A DNA stretch of 64,000 nt from Butyrivibrio sp. INlla14 (GCF_900102515.1 NZ_FMVS01000002.1:186001-250000); one strand, 5' to 3'; positions 19,040 to 28,992 are shown, numbered from the stretch's first letter. Numbers and translations: made by a program. Notes: a model not told the origin generated them from the sequence alone.

Positions 19040-19346
19040 TGCCTATGCCCTCCAAATCATAATCATCTTCATCTTCTTCAGCCTTAGAATCCTGCACATT
19101 CTCGTTTTCTGCCACCGCATACGCATTTGAAGTTCCAGGATTTCCAAGCTGTCCGCTTGTAGCAAGTTTCAAGAATTCTGCCAACTGCTCAGGAGACAGA
19201 TTTAACGCTCCCACATCTGCAAGAATCTGTGAGTTCTCTGCTTCCTGCAAACGCTGTTCAGCAGCTCGCAGCTTTCCTTTATCATCTTCAATTCTCTTTT
19301 TGCATCGCTCCACTTCAGCGCGGAGCTTGTCTAATCTCTCGTACAT
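19026..19346 (-). CDS. DUF4315 family protein
   Basis: 106 residues. A coiled-coil N-terminus ([20 protein letters not shown]) is followed by [19 protein letters not shown], the usual DUF4315 pattern, then an acidic tail. It always travels with CD1107/CD1108-type genes in Tn1549-like elements, as here. Molecular role unknown. Confidence 0.82.
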   Translation of the reverse strand: MYERLDKLRAEVERCKKRIEDDKGKLRAAEQRLQEAENSQILADVGALNLSPEQLAEFLKLATSGQLGNPGTSNAYAVAENENVQDSKAEEDEDDYDLEGIGNEEN

Positions 19347-19355
19347 ATTTACCTC

Positions 19356-21101
19356 CTATCGAATTCTGCCGTAGCAGTAAAAATGTGCTCTCCAATAGCG
19401 TGTATCATAGCTTGCATACTTAATTGGTGAGCCACAATGAATCATAATTTTGTTTATCGGATCCACTACGATTCCAACGTGACTAGCTCCTACAGTGTTG
19501 TAGGTCCCTTGGAAAAAGATAAGGTCGCCGGGCTTTACATCAGACTCTCTGACTCTGGCTGTTACATTCTTCCAACCATTTGCTGTGAGTCTTCCGTAGT
19601 TCCATCCGTTGCCACAGTTATTGATAACCCAGCTAACATACCCTGAACAGTCAAAGCTTGTTGACGGATTACTTCCGCCCCAAACGTAAGGATATCCAAG
19701 ATACCTCTCAGCCTCAGCAAGCATTCTCGCAAACTGTGCATCAGTGAGATATTCTCCAGGAACATCATAGTCATCATAAGGATTCGGAGTACCAGGATTA
19801 AGATAAGGTGCATCACCGAATACATCTGGCTTATTACCCTTAAGCTCTACGATTACTTCATAGCGCTTTATCTGATCTACAGTAAGGTCAAGAGCATCAA
19901 TAGCAGCCTGTATTCCTTCATTGGTAAGAGTGACGTTCAGTATATAGTACTCATACTCTTCTGTTTCCGTGTAAGTGTATGGCTCCCAATAGCCGCCATC
20001 CTCGTAGTCGTCATCCTCTACCCACCTGATACCGGAACGTTCAACTTCTCTTTCTCTGGTCTCAACTACTTCCTCAATTTCAAGGTTGTACTGATACTCA
20101 AAAATAGTCTGTAGCATAGTTTGAACTTCTGCTTCCGTATAATCCTCATAAAGGACTGTCAGAAGCGCTGCAAGTTCAAAGGGGTCATGTCCTATTTCTG
20201 TCAGATCATAGTTGTATTCATCGTAATCAGGGTAGTCGGTTTCGATATTATCTATCTGTTCCTGAAGGTCAGCTTCAAGTTCCTGGTAATCAGCTTCCGC
20301 AGCTACAATGTCCGCTTCATCAGCGGTATAACTTGTTCCTACCACAAGGTCATTACTTCCACCTGCCATCATGGAACAGGAACTAAGTGTCCCCGACAAC
20401 ACCAAGATAACTATGAGAATAAGAACTGCAATCAGAAGTCCCAAAGGATGATTCTCAGCAAACTCTTTTATCATTTCAGCAAGTCTGCCAGCGATATCCT
20501 CTGCTTTATCCGTAAAGCGTTTCGCAATACTTCCAAAGGCATTGGCACTTTCTTTCGCCTGAACCTCATGAGCATGACGCTGTATTTCTTTTCGCATCAG
20601 GTTCTTTTGAACTTCTTTGGAAGACCTTTTTACCTCTTCTTTTCCGGTTCTGTTATGAATCTTTTTGCTGTAACCATTCTCTGTTTTTGTGCTTTTTTCC
20701 TGAAGCTTAGACAGATACTCTTTTTCCGTTTTGGAATCCGTCAACCTGCTTCTAACACCATATCCTATATCCTCAGCAGCTTCTGCCCCGGCATTTACCG
20801 CATCAACGCCTGCATTGTTATCTTCGTTTTTGCTACGGACTTCACTATGGACACTTCTTGTAACCGCCGCATCTGCATATATCTTTTTCCTTCCCTGTTT
20901 ACGAAGTTTCTTAAGTTCCTCTTTTTCCTCTTTGGTCAAGGTGATATCAGCTTTTCCAACACGAAGCTTTTTTCGGGCATACTCCGCACGGGAAGCTTCT
21001 TTCTTAAGCTTCCCAGCATGAGTCTTTTTCTTTGGTGTCTGCCCCGGTTCTATTCTCTTTTGGGTTTTGCTCGTATCTCTTGTGTAAACTCCTTCATTCA
21101 T
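19356..21101 (-). CDS. CD1108-family protein: membrane-anchored NlpC/P60 cell-wall hydrolase
   Basis: 581 residues. The N-terminal 215 residues are highly charged and presumably cytoplasmic. A single span (about 219-239) follows, then an extracellular stalk, and a C-terminal NlpC/P60 domain with the nucleophile Cys in STSFDCSGYVSWVINN and the His in VGASHVGIVVD. The enzyme would cut peptidoglycan to open a path for the mating channel, as VirB1-like proteins do. It lies directly downstream of the VirB4 gene. Confidence 0.9.
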   Translation of the reverse strand: MNEGVYTRDTSKTQKRIEPGQTPKKKTHAGKLKKEASRAEYARKKLRVGKADITLTKEEKEELKKLRKQGRKKIYADAAVTRSVHSEVRSKNEDNNAGVDAVNAGAEAAEDIGYGVRSRLTDSKTEKEYLSKLQEKSTKTENGYSKKIHNRTGKEEVKRSSKEVQKNLMRKEIQRHAHEVQAKESANAFGSIAKRFTDKAEDIAGRLAEMIKEFAENHPLGLLIAVLILIVILVLSGTLSSCSMMAGGSNDLVVGTSYTADEADIVAAEADYQELEADLQEQIDNIETDYPDYDEYNYDLTEIGHDPFELAALLTVLYEDYTEAEVQTMLQTIFEYQYNLEIEEVVETREREVERSGIRWVEDDDYEDGGYWEPYTYTETEEYEYYILNVTLTNEGIQAAIDALDLTVDQIKRYEVIVELKGNKPDVFGDAPYLNPGTPNPYDDYDVPGEYLTDAQFARMLAEAERYLGYPYVWGGSNPSTSFDCSGYVSWVINNCGNGWNYGRLTANGWKNVTARVRESDVKPGDLIFFQGTYNTVGASHVGIVVDPINKIMIHCGSPIKYASYDTRYWRAHFYCYGRIR

Positions 21102-21119
21102 TTACTCGCATCCTTTCCC

Positions 21120-23555
21120 TTACTTGTTCTCTTCCTTAGCCTCAGTTACCTCGGACAGCTTGGTTGTCATAATACGGTAAAGCTCAATATCTGTAGGGAA
21201 TCTGTCAACAAACGGAAGGATTACATTGCCATAAAAAATAAGTCCTTCACCAGCTCCTGAATGTGTAACATAAGAGAGCTGATGTGGACTTATATTGAGC
21301 TGCTTGGCAAGGATCTGTCTGTCACCAACAGCCTGATTAAGCATATAAATGAAGTCAGAGTTTTCAAAGATATTCTCGACTTCCCTTGAAGCAAGCAGGT
21401 CCTTTACGTTCTGCGTGATACCTGTCGGAATACCTCCCCACTTACGAAATCTCTTCCAAATCTCTACAGTGTATGCTGCTGTCTGTTCCTCACGCAGAAG
21501 AAGGTGCATTTCATCCATGTAGTATCTGGTGCTTCGTCCCTGAGAACGATTCTCTGTAACTCTGCCCCAGACCTGATCCTGAACTACAAGCATTCCGATT
21601 TTCTTAAGCTGCTTACCAAGTTCCTTTATGTCATAACAAACAAGTCTGTTTGTGATATCCACGTTGGTTCTGTGGTTAAAGACATTAAGTGAACCTGTGA
21701 CATAGATTTCAAGAGCAGTTGCCACATGCTTAGCTTCAGGTTCATCCTGCTTAAGAAGAGCATTGTACAAGTCTTCCAACAGCGGCATCTTCTCCGGGTT
21801 CGGATCTTCGAAATACTTGTTATAAATCTGATGGATACAACGGTCTATAACAGTCTTTTCTACAGGCTGTAGTCCTTCCTTACCGCCTACAATCAGCTCA
21901 CACAAGGACAGGATGAAGTCTGCCTTAAGAGCTATCGGATTATCATCATCCGAATAGTTCATGTTGATATCCATTGGATTGATATACTGGGTAGATGTAG
22001 GGCTTATCTTGATTACCTGCCCATTGAAACGCTGTACTAGGGCTGCATATTCGGCTTCTGGATCTGAGATGATTATGTCATCGTCAGTCACAAGAAATGC
22101 ATTAGCAATTTCTCTCTTTGCAGCAAATGATTTACCGGAACCGGGAGTACCCAGGATAAGACCGTTAGGATTCTTAAGTAGTTTCCTGTCTACCATGATC
22201 AGGTTATTGGAAAGTGCATTTAAGCCATAATATAGGCTTTCATCTCCTGCCTGAAACAGTTCCTGCGTTGTAAATGGAACGAAAATAGCGGTACTGCTTG
22301 TGGTCATGCCACGCTGAATCTCTATGAGATTATTGGCTAGAGGTAGAGAACTCATGAGTCCTTGTTCCTGCTGGAAGTCCAAACGGATAAGGTTACAGTT
22401 ATGTTTCTGAGCAATGGACTTTGCCTGGAATATATTATTTTCAAGCTCCTGCTCTGTTCTTCCGGTATTCATAACAAGGAATGTCAGAAGGAACATTCGC
22501 TCATTCTGGCTCTGTAACTCTTTCAGAAGGTCTTTGGCATCCTTACCAAAAGTTGCAAGGTCTGAAGGGATGATATCCATGTCATAACCGGCTCGAACAG
22601 CCTTTTTCTGTTCCTCAATCTTACTTCTATCAAGCTCCGTTATGGTATGCTTCACTGTTTTGATTGCTTCATGCTGGTCTACAGACTGGATATGCATCGT
22701 AACTATCATGCTTGATTCCATATTCAGGAAATCAGCAAGCATTCTGTCATTGATATCTGATGCATCAATAGATAAGAAGCTCATAGCGCCATACAGACTT
22801 CCCATTTGGAATTTCCTGCCTGTAGGAAAAGCAAAACCACTTGGTGCAATGAAGTCTTTAACAGTAAGTCCTGTTCTGTTCAGGTATCTCCAGTCAAAGA
22901 TAAATTTCTCCATATCCCCCATGTGGAACTGCTGATGCATAAGGGCAAGTCTTTCTTTTCCATTCAGGATTTTTGCCTGAACACCAAGCCTCTTAAAGTT
23001 ATTCAGAATATCCGTCTCAATATGAACTATCCTTGGCTTAGCTGCCTTCATGGAATCAGCATGGATTCCAAAGGTAAGGAACTTTGTCTTAGTAAGTCCG
23101 TTATTGCCAGCTTCCATCTGATGAAACAGCATTGAACTGTACTCATCTCTAACACTGTTGAATCCATCGTTATTATGGGGAATTGCAATGCTTGTCCTGA
23201 AATCATCTATATCTGTAGCCATGTTCATGAAGGAAACCTGAAAATGAACTGAGCTATCAAAGAAATTAAGAAATGAACACCACTCCTCAAAAATCTCTGT
23301 TTTATCCTCCTGTTGAGCCAACTGATAGTTGATATCCTGGAACTGAATTGTTTTTGTGTAATAGTCCTGCCCTATTCTGCAGATACCATCCTGAAACATC
23401 CTGTCAAAAGGGATGGACTGCTGGGCTGTTCTCGGAACGCCATCATTTTTCTGTGCGTTCTTCATGATCTGCCTGATTTCTTTCTTCTCAGCTTTAGTCA
23501 GATGCTTTGGCATGACCAGATCTCTTTTCTTCTCTTTCGATAGAAGCTTGAACAA
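21120..23555 (-). CDS. VirB4/TraE-like conjugation ATPase
   Basis: 811 residues. Walker A is GTPGSGKS at residues 469-476 and Walker B is RYYMDEMHLLL. The N-terminal half is the usual VirB4 domain. The start is a TTG at 23555, chosen because AAGGAGG lies 9 nt before it; it overlaps the PrgI gene by 62 bp. ATG at 23513 is a possible alternative. VirB4 powers assembly of the type IV secretion channel at the membrane. Neighbouring PrgI and VirB6-like genes complete the core. Confidence 0.93.
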   Translation of the reverse strand: MFKLLSKEKKRDLVMPKHLTKAEKKEIRQIMKNAQKNDGVPRTAQQSIPFDRMFQDGICRIGQDYYTKTIQFQDINYQLAQQEDKTEIFEEWCSFLNFFDSSVHFQVSFMNMATDIDDFRTSIAIPHNNDGFNSVRDEYSSMLFHQMEAGNNGLTKTKFLTFGIHADSMKAAKPRIVHIETDILNNFKRLGVQAKILNGKERLALMHQQFHMGDMEKFIFDWRYLNRTGLTVKDFIAPSGFAFPTGRKFQMGSLYGAMSFLSIDASDINDRMLADFLNMESSMIVTMHIQSVDQHEAIKTVKHTITELDRSKIEEQKKAVRAGYDMDIIPSDLATFGKDAKDLLKELQSQNERMFLLTFLVMNTGRTEQELENNIFQAKSIAQKHNCNLIRLDFQQEQGLMSSLPLANNLIEIQRGMTTSSTAIFVPFTTQELFQAGDESLYYGLNALSNNLIMVDRKLLKNPNGLILGTPGSGKSFAAKREIANAFLVTDDDIIISDPEAEYAALVQRFNGQVIKISPTSTQYINPMDINMNYSDDDNPIALKADFILSLCELIVGGKEGLQPVEKTVIDRCIHQIYNKYFEDPNPEKMPLLEDLYNALLKQDEPEAKHVATALEIYVTGSLNVFNHRTNVDITNRLVCYDIKELGKQLKKIGMLVVQDQVWGRVTENRSQGRSTRYYMDEMHLLLREEQTAAYTVEIWKRFRKWGGIPTGITQNVKDLLASREVENIFENSDFIYMLNQAVGDRQILAKQLNISPHQLSYVTHSGAGEGLIFYGNVILPFVDRFPTDIELYRIMTTKLSEVTEAKEENK

Positions 23556-23913
23556 TCTTATCTACCTCCTTCTGTGCTTTTTCAAATCTTTCAAGTGCTG
23601 AATAGTTATTGTCTGTTTTGTATGGCCTCTGCTTAGGCCTGATGAATGTTGCCTTTATAAGATGTCCTAATATGACCTCAAGGTACTGCCCGTTCTTTTC
23701 ATACATAGCCAAAAAGAAGAACGGCATCATAACGACCATCATTCCCATGGCCGCTGCTGTCGTAGCTGCTACATGCTTTATCAGAAAGAATGTTGGCACT
23801 CCGAAGAGTGCCGCCACACTAAAGCAGATCAGCTGTCTTTTGGTCAGATTGAACACAATCTTACTTTTGACCTTTGTAAGATCACGAGGCACTGAAATAT
23901 AAGATGCTGCCAT
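23494..23913 (-). CDS. PrgI family inner-membrane protein (VirB3-like)
   Basis: 139 residues with two adjacent membrane spans (LICFSVAALFGVPTFFLI and AAAMGMMVVMMPFFFLAMY) after a beta-rich start, and a charged tail. PrgI/TcpE-type proteins occupy the VirB3 place next to VirB4 in Gram-positive conjugation systems. The tail overlaps the start of the VirB4 gene, so the two are probably translationally coupled. Confidence 0.88.
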   Translation of the reverse strand: MAASYISVPRDLTKVKSKIVFNLTKRQLICFSVAALFGVPTFFLIKHVAATTAAAMGMMVVMMPFFFLAMYEKNGQYLEVILGHLIKATFIRPKQRPYKTDNNYSALERFEKAQKEVDKIVQASIEREEKRSGHAKASD

Positions 23914-23928
23914 GATTTGTCCTTTCTT

Positions 23929-24795
23929 TTAATGCGCGTGGAGAATCGACTTTGCTATAGCTCCGGTCTTGAAGAGCGTGAAAGCAAGAAGTATTGTGTA
24001 GCCCATCACTCCCCACAAAGAGCCGATGATATCTGTTGTGAATGCTACTGTCTGAATCAAAACAGCATATATTCCAACACATACCATGATCAGGAACCCC
24101 TGGAATCCTAATGCAAATAGTGATCTCAGATAGTTCTGACCAATCATTGACTGCTCCCTGTTTCCAAAGGTTGCAAATGGAATAGGTGCAAGGCTGACCA
24201 TGAGATAAATCTCAATCATTCTTGCGTAAACAATGACGAATATAAGTGCTGACAGGATGTAGATTAGGAACTGTACGACAAATGACTGAAGATATATGGA
24301 TAAAAGTGGTCCTATCTCCATCGTTTCCAAGGTACTTTCCATTGCAGCAAGAGCACTATCATCTATCGCAGTAGAACCTGCTATGATACCGCCTGCGTTA
24401 TTTACCACATGCTGTGCCACATCAAAGACAGCCATTGTAATATTCATCGTGTTAGTTATCAGGGTAACCGCCAAAAAGGTCTTAAATATCCATTTCCAGA
24501 AGATCCAAGTTTCAAAGTTAGCCAAATTGTTATGGCCTATAACCAGTTGAATCAGCTCATAACAGGCAATAAAGGTAAGCAAAATACCGGCAATCGGCAT
24601 GATTACATTCTCTGATAGATCTTTGATCATATTAAAGATAGTTGGTGAGAAGTTTGCCGGTGTCCTTCCGACCTCCGTAGCAATCTCACCAACCTGATGA
24701 TTCAGTGAAGAGAAGGTATTTGTAACATTACTCATAATGCCTGAAACAAGCAGACCTCTAAACCAGTCCTCTATCGCCTCAATTATGCTGTCCAC
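23929..24795 (-). CDS. VirB6/TrbL-like polytopic channel protein (CD1112 family)
   Basis: 288 residues with six or so membrane spans (for instance VIMPIAGILLTFIACYELIQLVI and YSFVVQF-type segments). The order of spans and the neighbours (Maff2-like protein upstream, PrgI and VirB4 downstream) match the CD1112/TrbL proteins of Tn1549-like elements, which form the membrane pore of the transfer channel. Confidence 0.87.
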   Translation of the reverse strand: MDSIIEAIEDWFRGLLVSGIMSNVTNTFSSLNHQVGEIATEVGRTPANFSPTIFNMIKDLSENVIMPIAGILLTFIACYELIQLVIGHNNLANFETWIFWKWIFKTFLAVTLITNTMNITMAVFDVAQHVVNNAGGIIAGSTAIDDSALAAMESTLETMEIGPLLSIYLQSFVVQFLIYILSALIFVIVYARMIEIYLMVSLAPIPFATFGNREQSMIGQNYLRSLFALGFQGFLIMVCVGIYAVLIQTVAFTTDIIGSLWGVMGYTILLAFTLFKTGAIAKSILHAH

Positions 24796-24823
24796 TTGTT
24801 ACCTCCTATTATTCCAATTGATT

Positions 24824-24866
24824 CATGGCAAGGCCGGAGGCGGATAATCCGCCCCCTCTTGCCATG
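24824..24866. promoter_or_regulatory. Long GC-rich hairpin between pilin-like and channel genes
   Basis: Outer arms CATGGCAAG and CTTGCCATG (9 bp, perfect) and inner arms GGCGG/CCGCC form a strong stem-loop without a T tract. Placed after the Maff2-like gene, it looks like an mRNA-stabilising or partial-stop element that would raise pilin-like protein output over the downstream channel genes. Confidence 0.6.
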
Positions 24867-24890
24867 ATTGGGTTGTTTCCTGCGGGACGA

Positions 24891-25103
24891 TCAAAAAAGT
24901 CCTGAAAGAAGGGGAACAAGGGTTGTTCCGATGAGCGCAACACCGCCACCAGCCATCAGCTGCTTCATTCCCTGTGACTTCGCTCCAGGGTTGTCGTTGC
25001 CGTATCCTTCAAGAAGGTTAATGCCTCCCCAAATTCCAAGGCCTGCGCCAAGTGCGATAACTACTGTCTGTAATGCTGTAATTGAACTCTGAAAAAATGC
25101 CAT
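24891..25103 (-). CDS. Maff2-family small membrane protein (VirB2/pilin-like)
   Basis: 70 residues from the ATG at 25103 (a TTG five codons earlier is less likely because Maff2 proteins begin MAFF). Two spans flank the conserved core ALGAGLGIWGGINLLEGYGNDNPGAKSQ. Maff2 proteins are a hallmark of Tn1549-like elements and have the size and topology of VirB2/TrbC pilins. No clear ribosome site was seen. Confidence 0.85.
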   Translation of the reverse strand: MAFFQSSITALQTVVIALGAGLGIWGGINLLEGYGNDNPGAKSQGMKQLMAGGGVALIGTTLVPLLSGLF

Positions 25104-25397
25104 ATTTCTTAAAACCAAAAACGCAGCTTATTGTTTTTTTGTCGTTTTGTTTTGCAGACTCCAAATATAAAAAGGGCTGCTGTAAAACAACTCTTTCTAA
25201 CTGCGTTCTTGATTATCCTCCTTATAATGTGTACTTATTTGGAGCCTGCTTTTCTGTATTCAGTTGTCGTTCCGCAAGCCCGTCGACTGACTTGCAGATA
25301 TGCGCGCATATTTAATGCCCTCACAGCTCTGTGGCCTGATCTTGGGCATAAGAAAAAGCCCTATCTGAAATGCCTTTTATTGACATAACAGAGGGCT
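25104..25397 (-). promoter_or_regulatory. 294-bp intergenic region with terminator-like hairpin (H1)
   Basis: After the VirD4 stop codon a stem (AAAGCCCTCTG pairing with CAGATAGGGCTTT, 25355-25399) is followed on the minus strand by TTCTTATGCCC, a terminator layout. The rest is AT-rich with no recognisable gene. A new promoter for the Maff2-to-relaxase operon is expected here, but no clear -35/-10 pair could be chosen. Confidence 0.5.
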
Positions 25398-27158
25398 TTA
25401 TTCTCCATCCATTTCGATGACTTCATATTCGTCATCAGCTTTCAGTATTAAGTTGTGATCAAGAAACTTTTCGATATCAAACCAGTTCCTCTTGTCTGCA
25501 TCCGCTGTCAGTGAATACTTGGGATGCTGGGTAAGGTCATACTTATCTGACAAAAAAGGTCTTACGCCACGGACTTGAACAATGCACTTGCTCCCGTCCA
25601 TTACCGCCAATTCATCAATACTCATAAGATCATGACCAAGTTTTTGGTAATTCATGTTGTAGCTCTGTGACGTTCCCCTGCTCTCACCTGTGTTGTACAT
25701 GTCTATAGTCTCTTTGCCGAGCATGGTATTAAGATCTTTAAGGGTAGTCTGCTCTGAGCCTCCAAGAAATATCTGGCTATCACAGTTGCCTATGATGGTA
25801 TCAGCATTATCCTTATAGATTGCCTTTAACTGTGACTTTGCCTGTAGTACCAGAGCCGCGGAAATCTCACGGCTTCGGATTGTTGCCATCAGCTTTTCCA
25901 GGTTGGGTATCTGCCCAATATTGGCTGCCTCATCGATAAGACATCTGACATGCACCGGAAGCCTGCCACCATACACATCATCTGCTTTTTCGCAGAGTAG
26001 GTTGAAAAGCTGTGTATATACCATAGAAATCAGGAAATTAAAGGTTGCATCTGTATCTGACATAATCAGGAACAGTGCTGTTTTCCTGTCACCAAGCGTA
26101 TCAAGCTCCAGTTCATCATAAGCAGTAATCTCCCTGAGTTCCTTAATATCAAATGGAGCAAGTCTGGCACCGCAGCTAACAAGTATAGATTTAGCTGTTT
26201 TGCCGGCACTTAACTTGTATTTAGCATATTGGCGAACCGCAAAGTGATCCGGATCTCTTTCTGCCAATTCCTCAAACATCAGGTCTACAGGATTCTTAAA
26301 CTCCTCATCATCCTCCCTGACTTCCATTGCATTAAGCATTTCAAGAAGTGTAGAAAAGTTCTGCTCTTCCTCAGGCGCTTCGTAGTGGATATATCCTATA
26401 AGTGCTGAATATAGCAGTTTTTCTGCCTTTTCCCAAAATTCATCATTACTCTTACCTTCGCCCTTTGTGTTGGCTATAAGCGTAGTTACAAGCTTCAGGA
26501 TGTCCTTTTCATTGTGCACATAGGCAAATGGATTATAATGCATTGATTTCTTGAAATTGATGGTGTTAAAGATTTTCATCCTATAACCATTTTTCAGGAG
26601 TGCTGTTCCAACCTCATTTACTACTGTGCCCTTGGGATCTGTGACCACATAGCTTGAATGCATCTGCAATATGTTTGGCTTGATTACAAATCTTGTTTTA
26701 CCTGAGCCAGAACCACCGACTACAAGGACATTCTTGTTTCGCGCATACTTGGGATTAGCAGGTCTGCTGTTCATGGTAAGCCTTTCTGTCTTGGACAGAA
26801 TCACATTGTTTTCAAAAACAGGATCTACATAGGGTTCTATGTCCTCACTTTTTCCCCACCTGGCAGACCCATATTCGATGTTGTGGCGAAATTTCTTGGC
26901 ATTCTTACCTTTGATATACACAGCAAGCCGTAAAGCAGCTCCTATAGCAGCTCCCACAAGTAAATCCATTGCGCTTAAGCTCGGCAGTGGATTAGCAAAT
27001 GCTTTAATAATAGTGCCATTCAATACAATACTCTGAAGCTTTTCGGATGCATTAGTACCAGAAGCTATCCGAACTGCCTCGCCTATATTGGTTCCAATAA
27101 GCCCCACTATCACATATGGTATGTTCAGGATAAGGAGCTTATTTACATTCTTTTTCAT
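25398..27158 (-). CDS. VirD4/TraG-like coupling ATPase (CD1115 type)
   Basis: 586 residues. Two N-terminal membrane spans precede the Walker A GGSGSGKT (148-155) and the Walker B CLIDEAANIGQIP. The N-terminal domain sequence YVVTDPKGTVVNEVG is typical of T4SS coupling proteins. It brings the relaxase-DNA complex to the secretion channel. The stop of the DUF3801 gene overlaps its ATG by 4 bp, the usual pcfB-virD4 coupling. Confidence 0.94.
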   Translation of the reverse strand: MKKNVNKLLILNIPYVIVGLIGTNIGEAVRIASGTNASEKLQSIVLNGTIIKAFANPLPSLSAMDLLVGAAIGAALRLAVYIKGKNAKKFRHNIEYGSARWGKSEDIEPYVDPVFENNVILSKTERLTMNSRPANPKYARNKNVLVVGGSGSGKTRFVIKPNILQMHSSYVVTDPKGTVVNEVGTALLKNGYRMKIFNTINFKKSMHYNPFAYVHNEKDILKLVTTLIANTKGEGKSNDEFWEKAEKLLYSALIGYIHYEAPEEEQNFSTLLEMLNAMEVREDDEEFKNPVDLMFEELAERDPDHFAVRQYAKYKLSAGKTAKSILVSCGARLAPFDIKELREITAYDELELDTLGDRKTALFLIMSDTDATFNFLISMVYTQLFNLLCEKADDVYGGRLPVHVRCLIDEAANIGQIPNLEKLMATIRSREISAALVLQAKSQLKAIYKDNADTIIGNCDSQIFLGGSEQTTLKDLNTMLGKETIDMYNTGESRGTSQSYNMNYQKLGHDLMSIDELAVMDGSKCIVQVRGVRPFLSDKYDLTQHPKYSLTADADKRNWFDIEKFLDHNLILKADDEYEVIEMDGE

Positions 27159-27658
27159 CGTTCCTGCTCCTTTCTCCTCTCCTTCTGCTTGTTGGGAGTC
27201 TTAGCAACAATCTCCTTGAATTTCTTGAGTTTCTGCAGGATACTCGGACGTTCTTTCTCCTTTGATTCCTTACGCTTAGTCTGCTTAGCCGCATATTCCT
27301 TAAGAACTGCTGTTATTGCATCTGCATCCTTCGCCTTGAAAAATACGGTGTATTTTGGCGGATCTATTGATCTATCCTTAGTTATTGCAAAATCAACGCC
27401 GTACTTATTAGCAATACGCTTAAAATCACGGATACCAGAATCCCCTATATCCATACTGGAGACACCCTGTCCCTGACCAACAAGTTGCTTTACAGACTGT
27501 TTTCCTTTTATTGGAGTATTCTTAGCCACTTCCTTAGCAGCCTTTTTCTTGTTGTGATGTGCTACGTACGCTTTTAACGCTTTCCAAAGAAGCTGACCTG
27601 ATACTTTACCGGATCTGATCGCAAGTTGTACTGTTTGTCTTGCTACATCTTCCTGCAA
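27155..27658 (-). CDS. DUF3801 / PcfB-like conjugation accessory protein
   Basis: 167 residues. The start (EDVARQTVQLAIRSGKVSGQ) and SMDIGDSGIRDFKRIANKYGVDFA are the DUF3801 signature. The Lys-rich tail is typical. PcfB-like proteins help dock the relaxosome to the VirD4 coupling protein, whose gene follows with an ATGA overlap. Confidence 0.88.
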   Translation of the reverse strand: MQEDVARQTVQLAIRSGKVSGQLLWKALKAYVAHHNKKKAAKEVAKNTPIKGKQSVKQLVGQGQGVSSMDIGDSGIRDFKRIANKYGVDFAITKDRSIDPPKYTVFFKAKDADAITAVLKEYAAKQTKRKESKEKERPSILQKLKKFKEIVAKTPNKQKERRKEQER

Positions 27659-27692
27659 TTCATCACTTCCTCTCTGTTACCTAAAACCGCCA

Positions 27693-28103
27693 TTACTGAA
27701 GCTCATAAGCAGGGTATCTCTCGCCATTTGCAACAAAATCAACGAGTCTGCTCATAAACTCTTTCCCGGCAGCATCATAATCATCACCTGTAAGAAAACT
27801 CAGGCCTTTCCGAGTGCCTTTCATTACAAGTGCAGAACCTATAAAGTACCTGCCACCATGATAAGAAAAGGTCTTGTCCTTATTCACGATGACAATATAA
27901 GGACTGTTGCCCATAAACTCGCTCTCTGTATAACCGGAAAGCTTTTCCAAAATGACATCAGCTTCTTCAGGCGTGACCTTCTTGTACTTGCCATTTGTAG
28001 CGATAACAAGCGCACCCTCATCCTTATGGATTGCCTCAGTTTCTAATAGCCTGGCTCCGTCATTAACCGGATCAAGCTTAATATCAATTTCTAATACTTT
28101 CAT
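27693..28103 (-). CDS. Hypothetical element protein
   Basis: 136 residues, soluble, no recognised domain. The sequence has a repeated beta-strand feel (EGALVIATNGKYKKVTPEEAD; SPYIVIVNKDKTFSYHGGRYF). It lies between repA-like and pcfB-like genes in the same direction, so it probably belongs to the replication/transfer operon. Confidence 0.65.
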   Translation of the reverse strand: MKVLEIDIKLDPVNDGARLLETEAIHKDEGALVIATNGKYKKVTPEEADVILEKLSGYTESEFMGNSPYIVIVNKDKTFSYHGGRYFIGSALVMKGTRKGLSFLTGDDYDAAGKEFMSRLVDFVANGERYPAYELQ

Positions 28104-28118
28104 CTGTGTTTTCCTCCA

Positions 28119-28988
28119 TTAAATACGGCCTTCAGCCATGTCATTATTGACCCAGGCCTGATAATAGCTTTGCATTGTAAGTGGAGCATTATATATTGCA
28201 GCCAAAAGATACTGCTTGATATTACGCACCTTCACAGGGTTCTTTTGCATACAATCCATAACATACTCAATATGTGATGAATTAACCTTCAAAAACTGAG
28301 ACTTTACCACGCTCACTGGCTTGTCATCCCCTGCAATGCGGATCATCTTGCGTTTGGAACAGATGACATCCAGCATAAGATTCATAATGGCATCAAGAGT
28401 CTCCTTATCAAAGGGATAACGTTCATAAAGAATATCCATATCAAGCTGTTCCATAAGATATTCGTGATATGATGCCCTCTCATCCTTATCCACATCCATT
28501 CCTGATAGGATAGGATTGTTCTTACTGTAATCAGTATTATTAATCTCAGTATTATTAGTGTATGAACCGGAGACTTTTAGAGGTATGCCGGACACACTAT
28601 CACCAGTATGTCTGTCATATTTCTGCATGTATGAATCGCATACCACTATAAAATTCTTTACATAAATCCTGGTAGGCTTGCCTTGTCCCTGCCTATATCG
28701 CTCAATCAGTCCAAATCTTTCAAGTTCAGCTAAAAGTTTGCAGGACTTCTGATGACAGCGCCCCAAAGCCTTCTCTATGCTAGAAATAGTCATGTAAACA
28801 TAGATACGACCTTTTTCATCCAGCCACTTATTCTTTGTAGATAGCGAAACCCTGTCCAAGAGGATGCCGTATAAGATTTTGGCATCAGATGTTAGTTCCC
28901 TGAACTTCTCATCGGTGAAAAAGACTTTGGGAATGCGATAAAATGCGTAACTCTCTGACTGCTCCTCATAAAAATAGTCAAACTTCAT
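28119..28988 (-). CDS. RepA-type replication initiator protein A
   Basis: 289 residues from ATG 28988 (MKFDYFYEEQSESYAFYRIP), preferred over a start 18 codons earlier because GGGGG precedes it. The N-terminal winged-helix region (FRELTSDAKILYGILLDR; ISSIEKALGRCHQKSCKLL; LIERYRQGQGKPTRIYV) is the RepA_N domain of theta-replicating plasmids and Tn1549-like elements. It would start replication of the excised circle. Direct repeats at 30617-30653 are possible binding sites. Confidence 0.87.
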   Translation of the reverse strand: MKFDYFYEEQSESYAFYRIPKVFFTDEKFRELTSDAKILYGILLDRVSLSTKNKWLDEKGRIYVYMTISSIEKALGRCHQKSCKLLAELERFGLIERYRQGQGKPTRIYVKNFIVVCDSYMQKYDRHTGDSVSGIPLKVSGSYTNNTEINNTDYSKNNPILSGMDVDKDERASYHEYLMEQLDMDILYERYPFDKETLDAIMNLMLDVICSKRKMIRIAGDDKPVSVVKSQFLKVNSSHIEYVMDCMQKNPVKVRNIKQYLLAAIYNAPLTMQSYYQAWVNNDMAEGRI

Positions 28989-28992
28989 GACC

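Noticed and set aside
20121..21260. 379-codon plus-strand frame opposite the CD1108-like gene
   Set aside because: It is antisense to a clear NlpC/P60 protein, with Cys/Phe/Ser-rich composition typical of reverse-strand reading of coding DNA.
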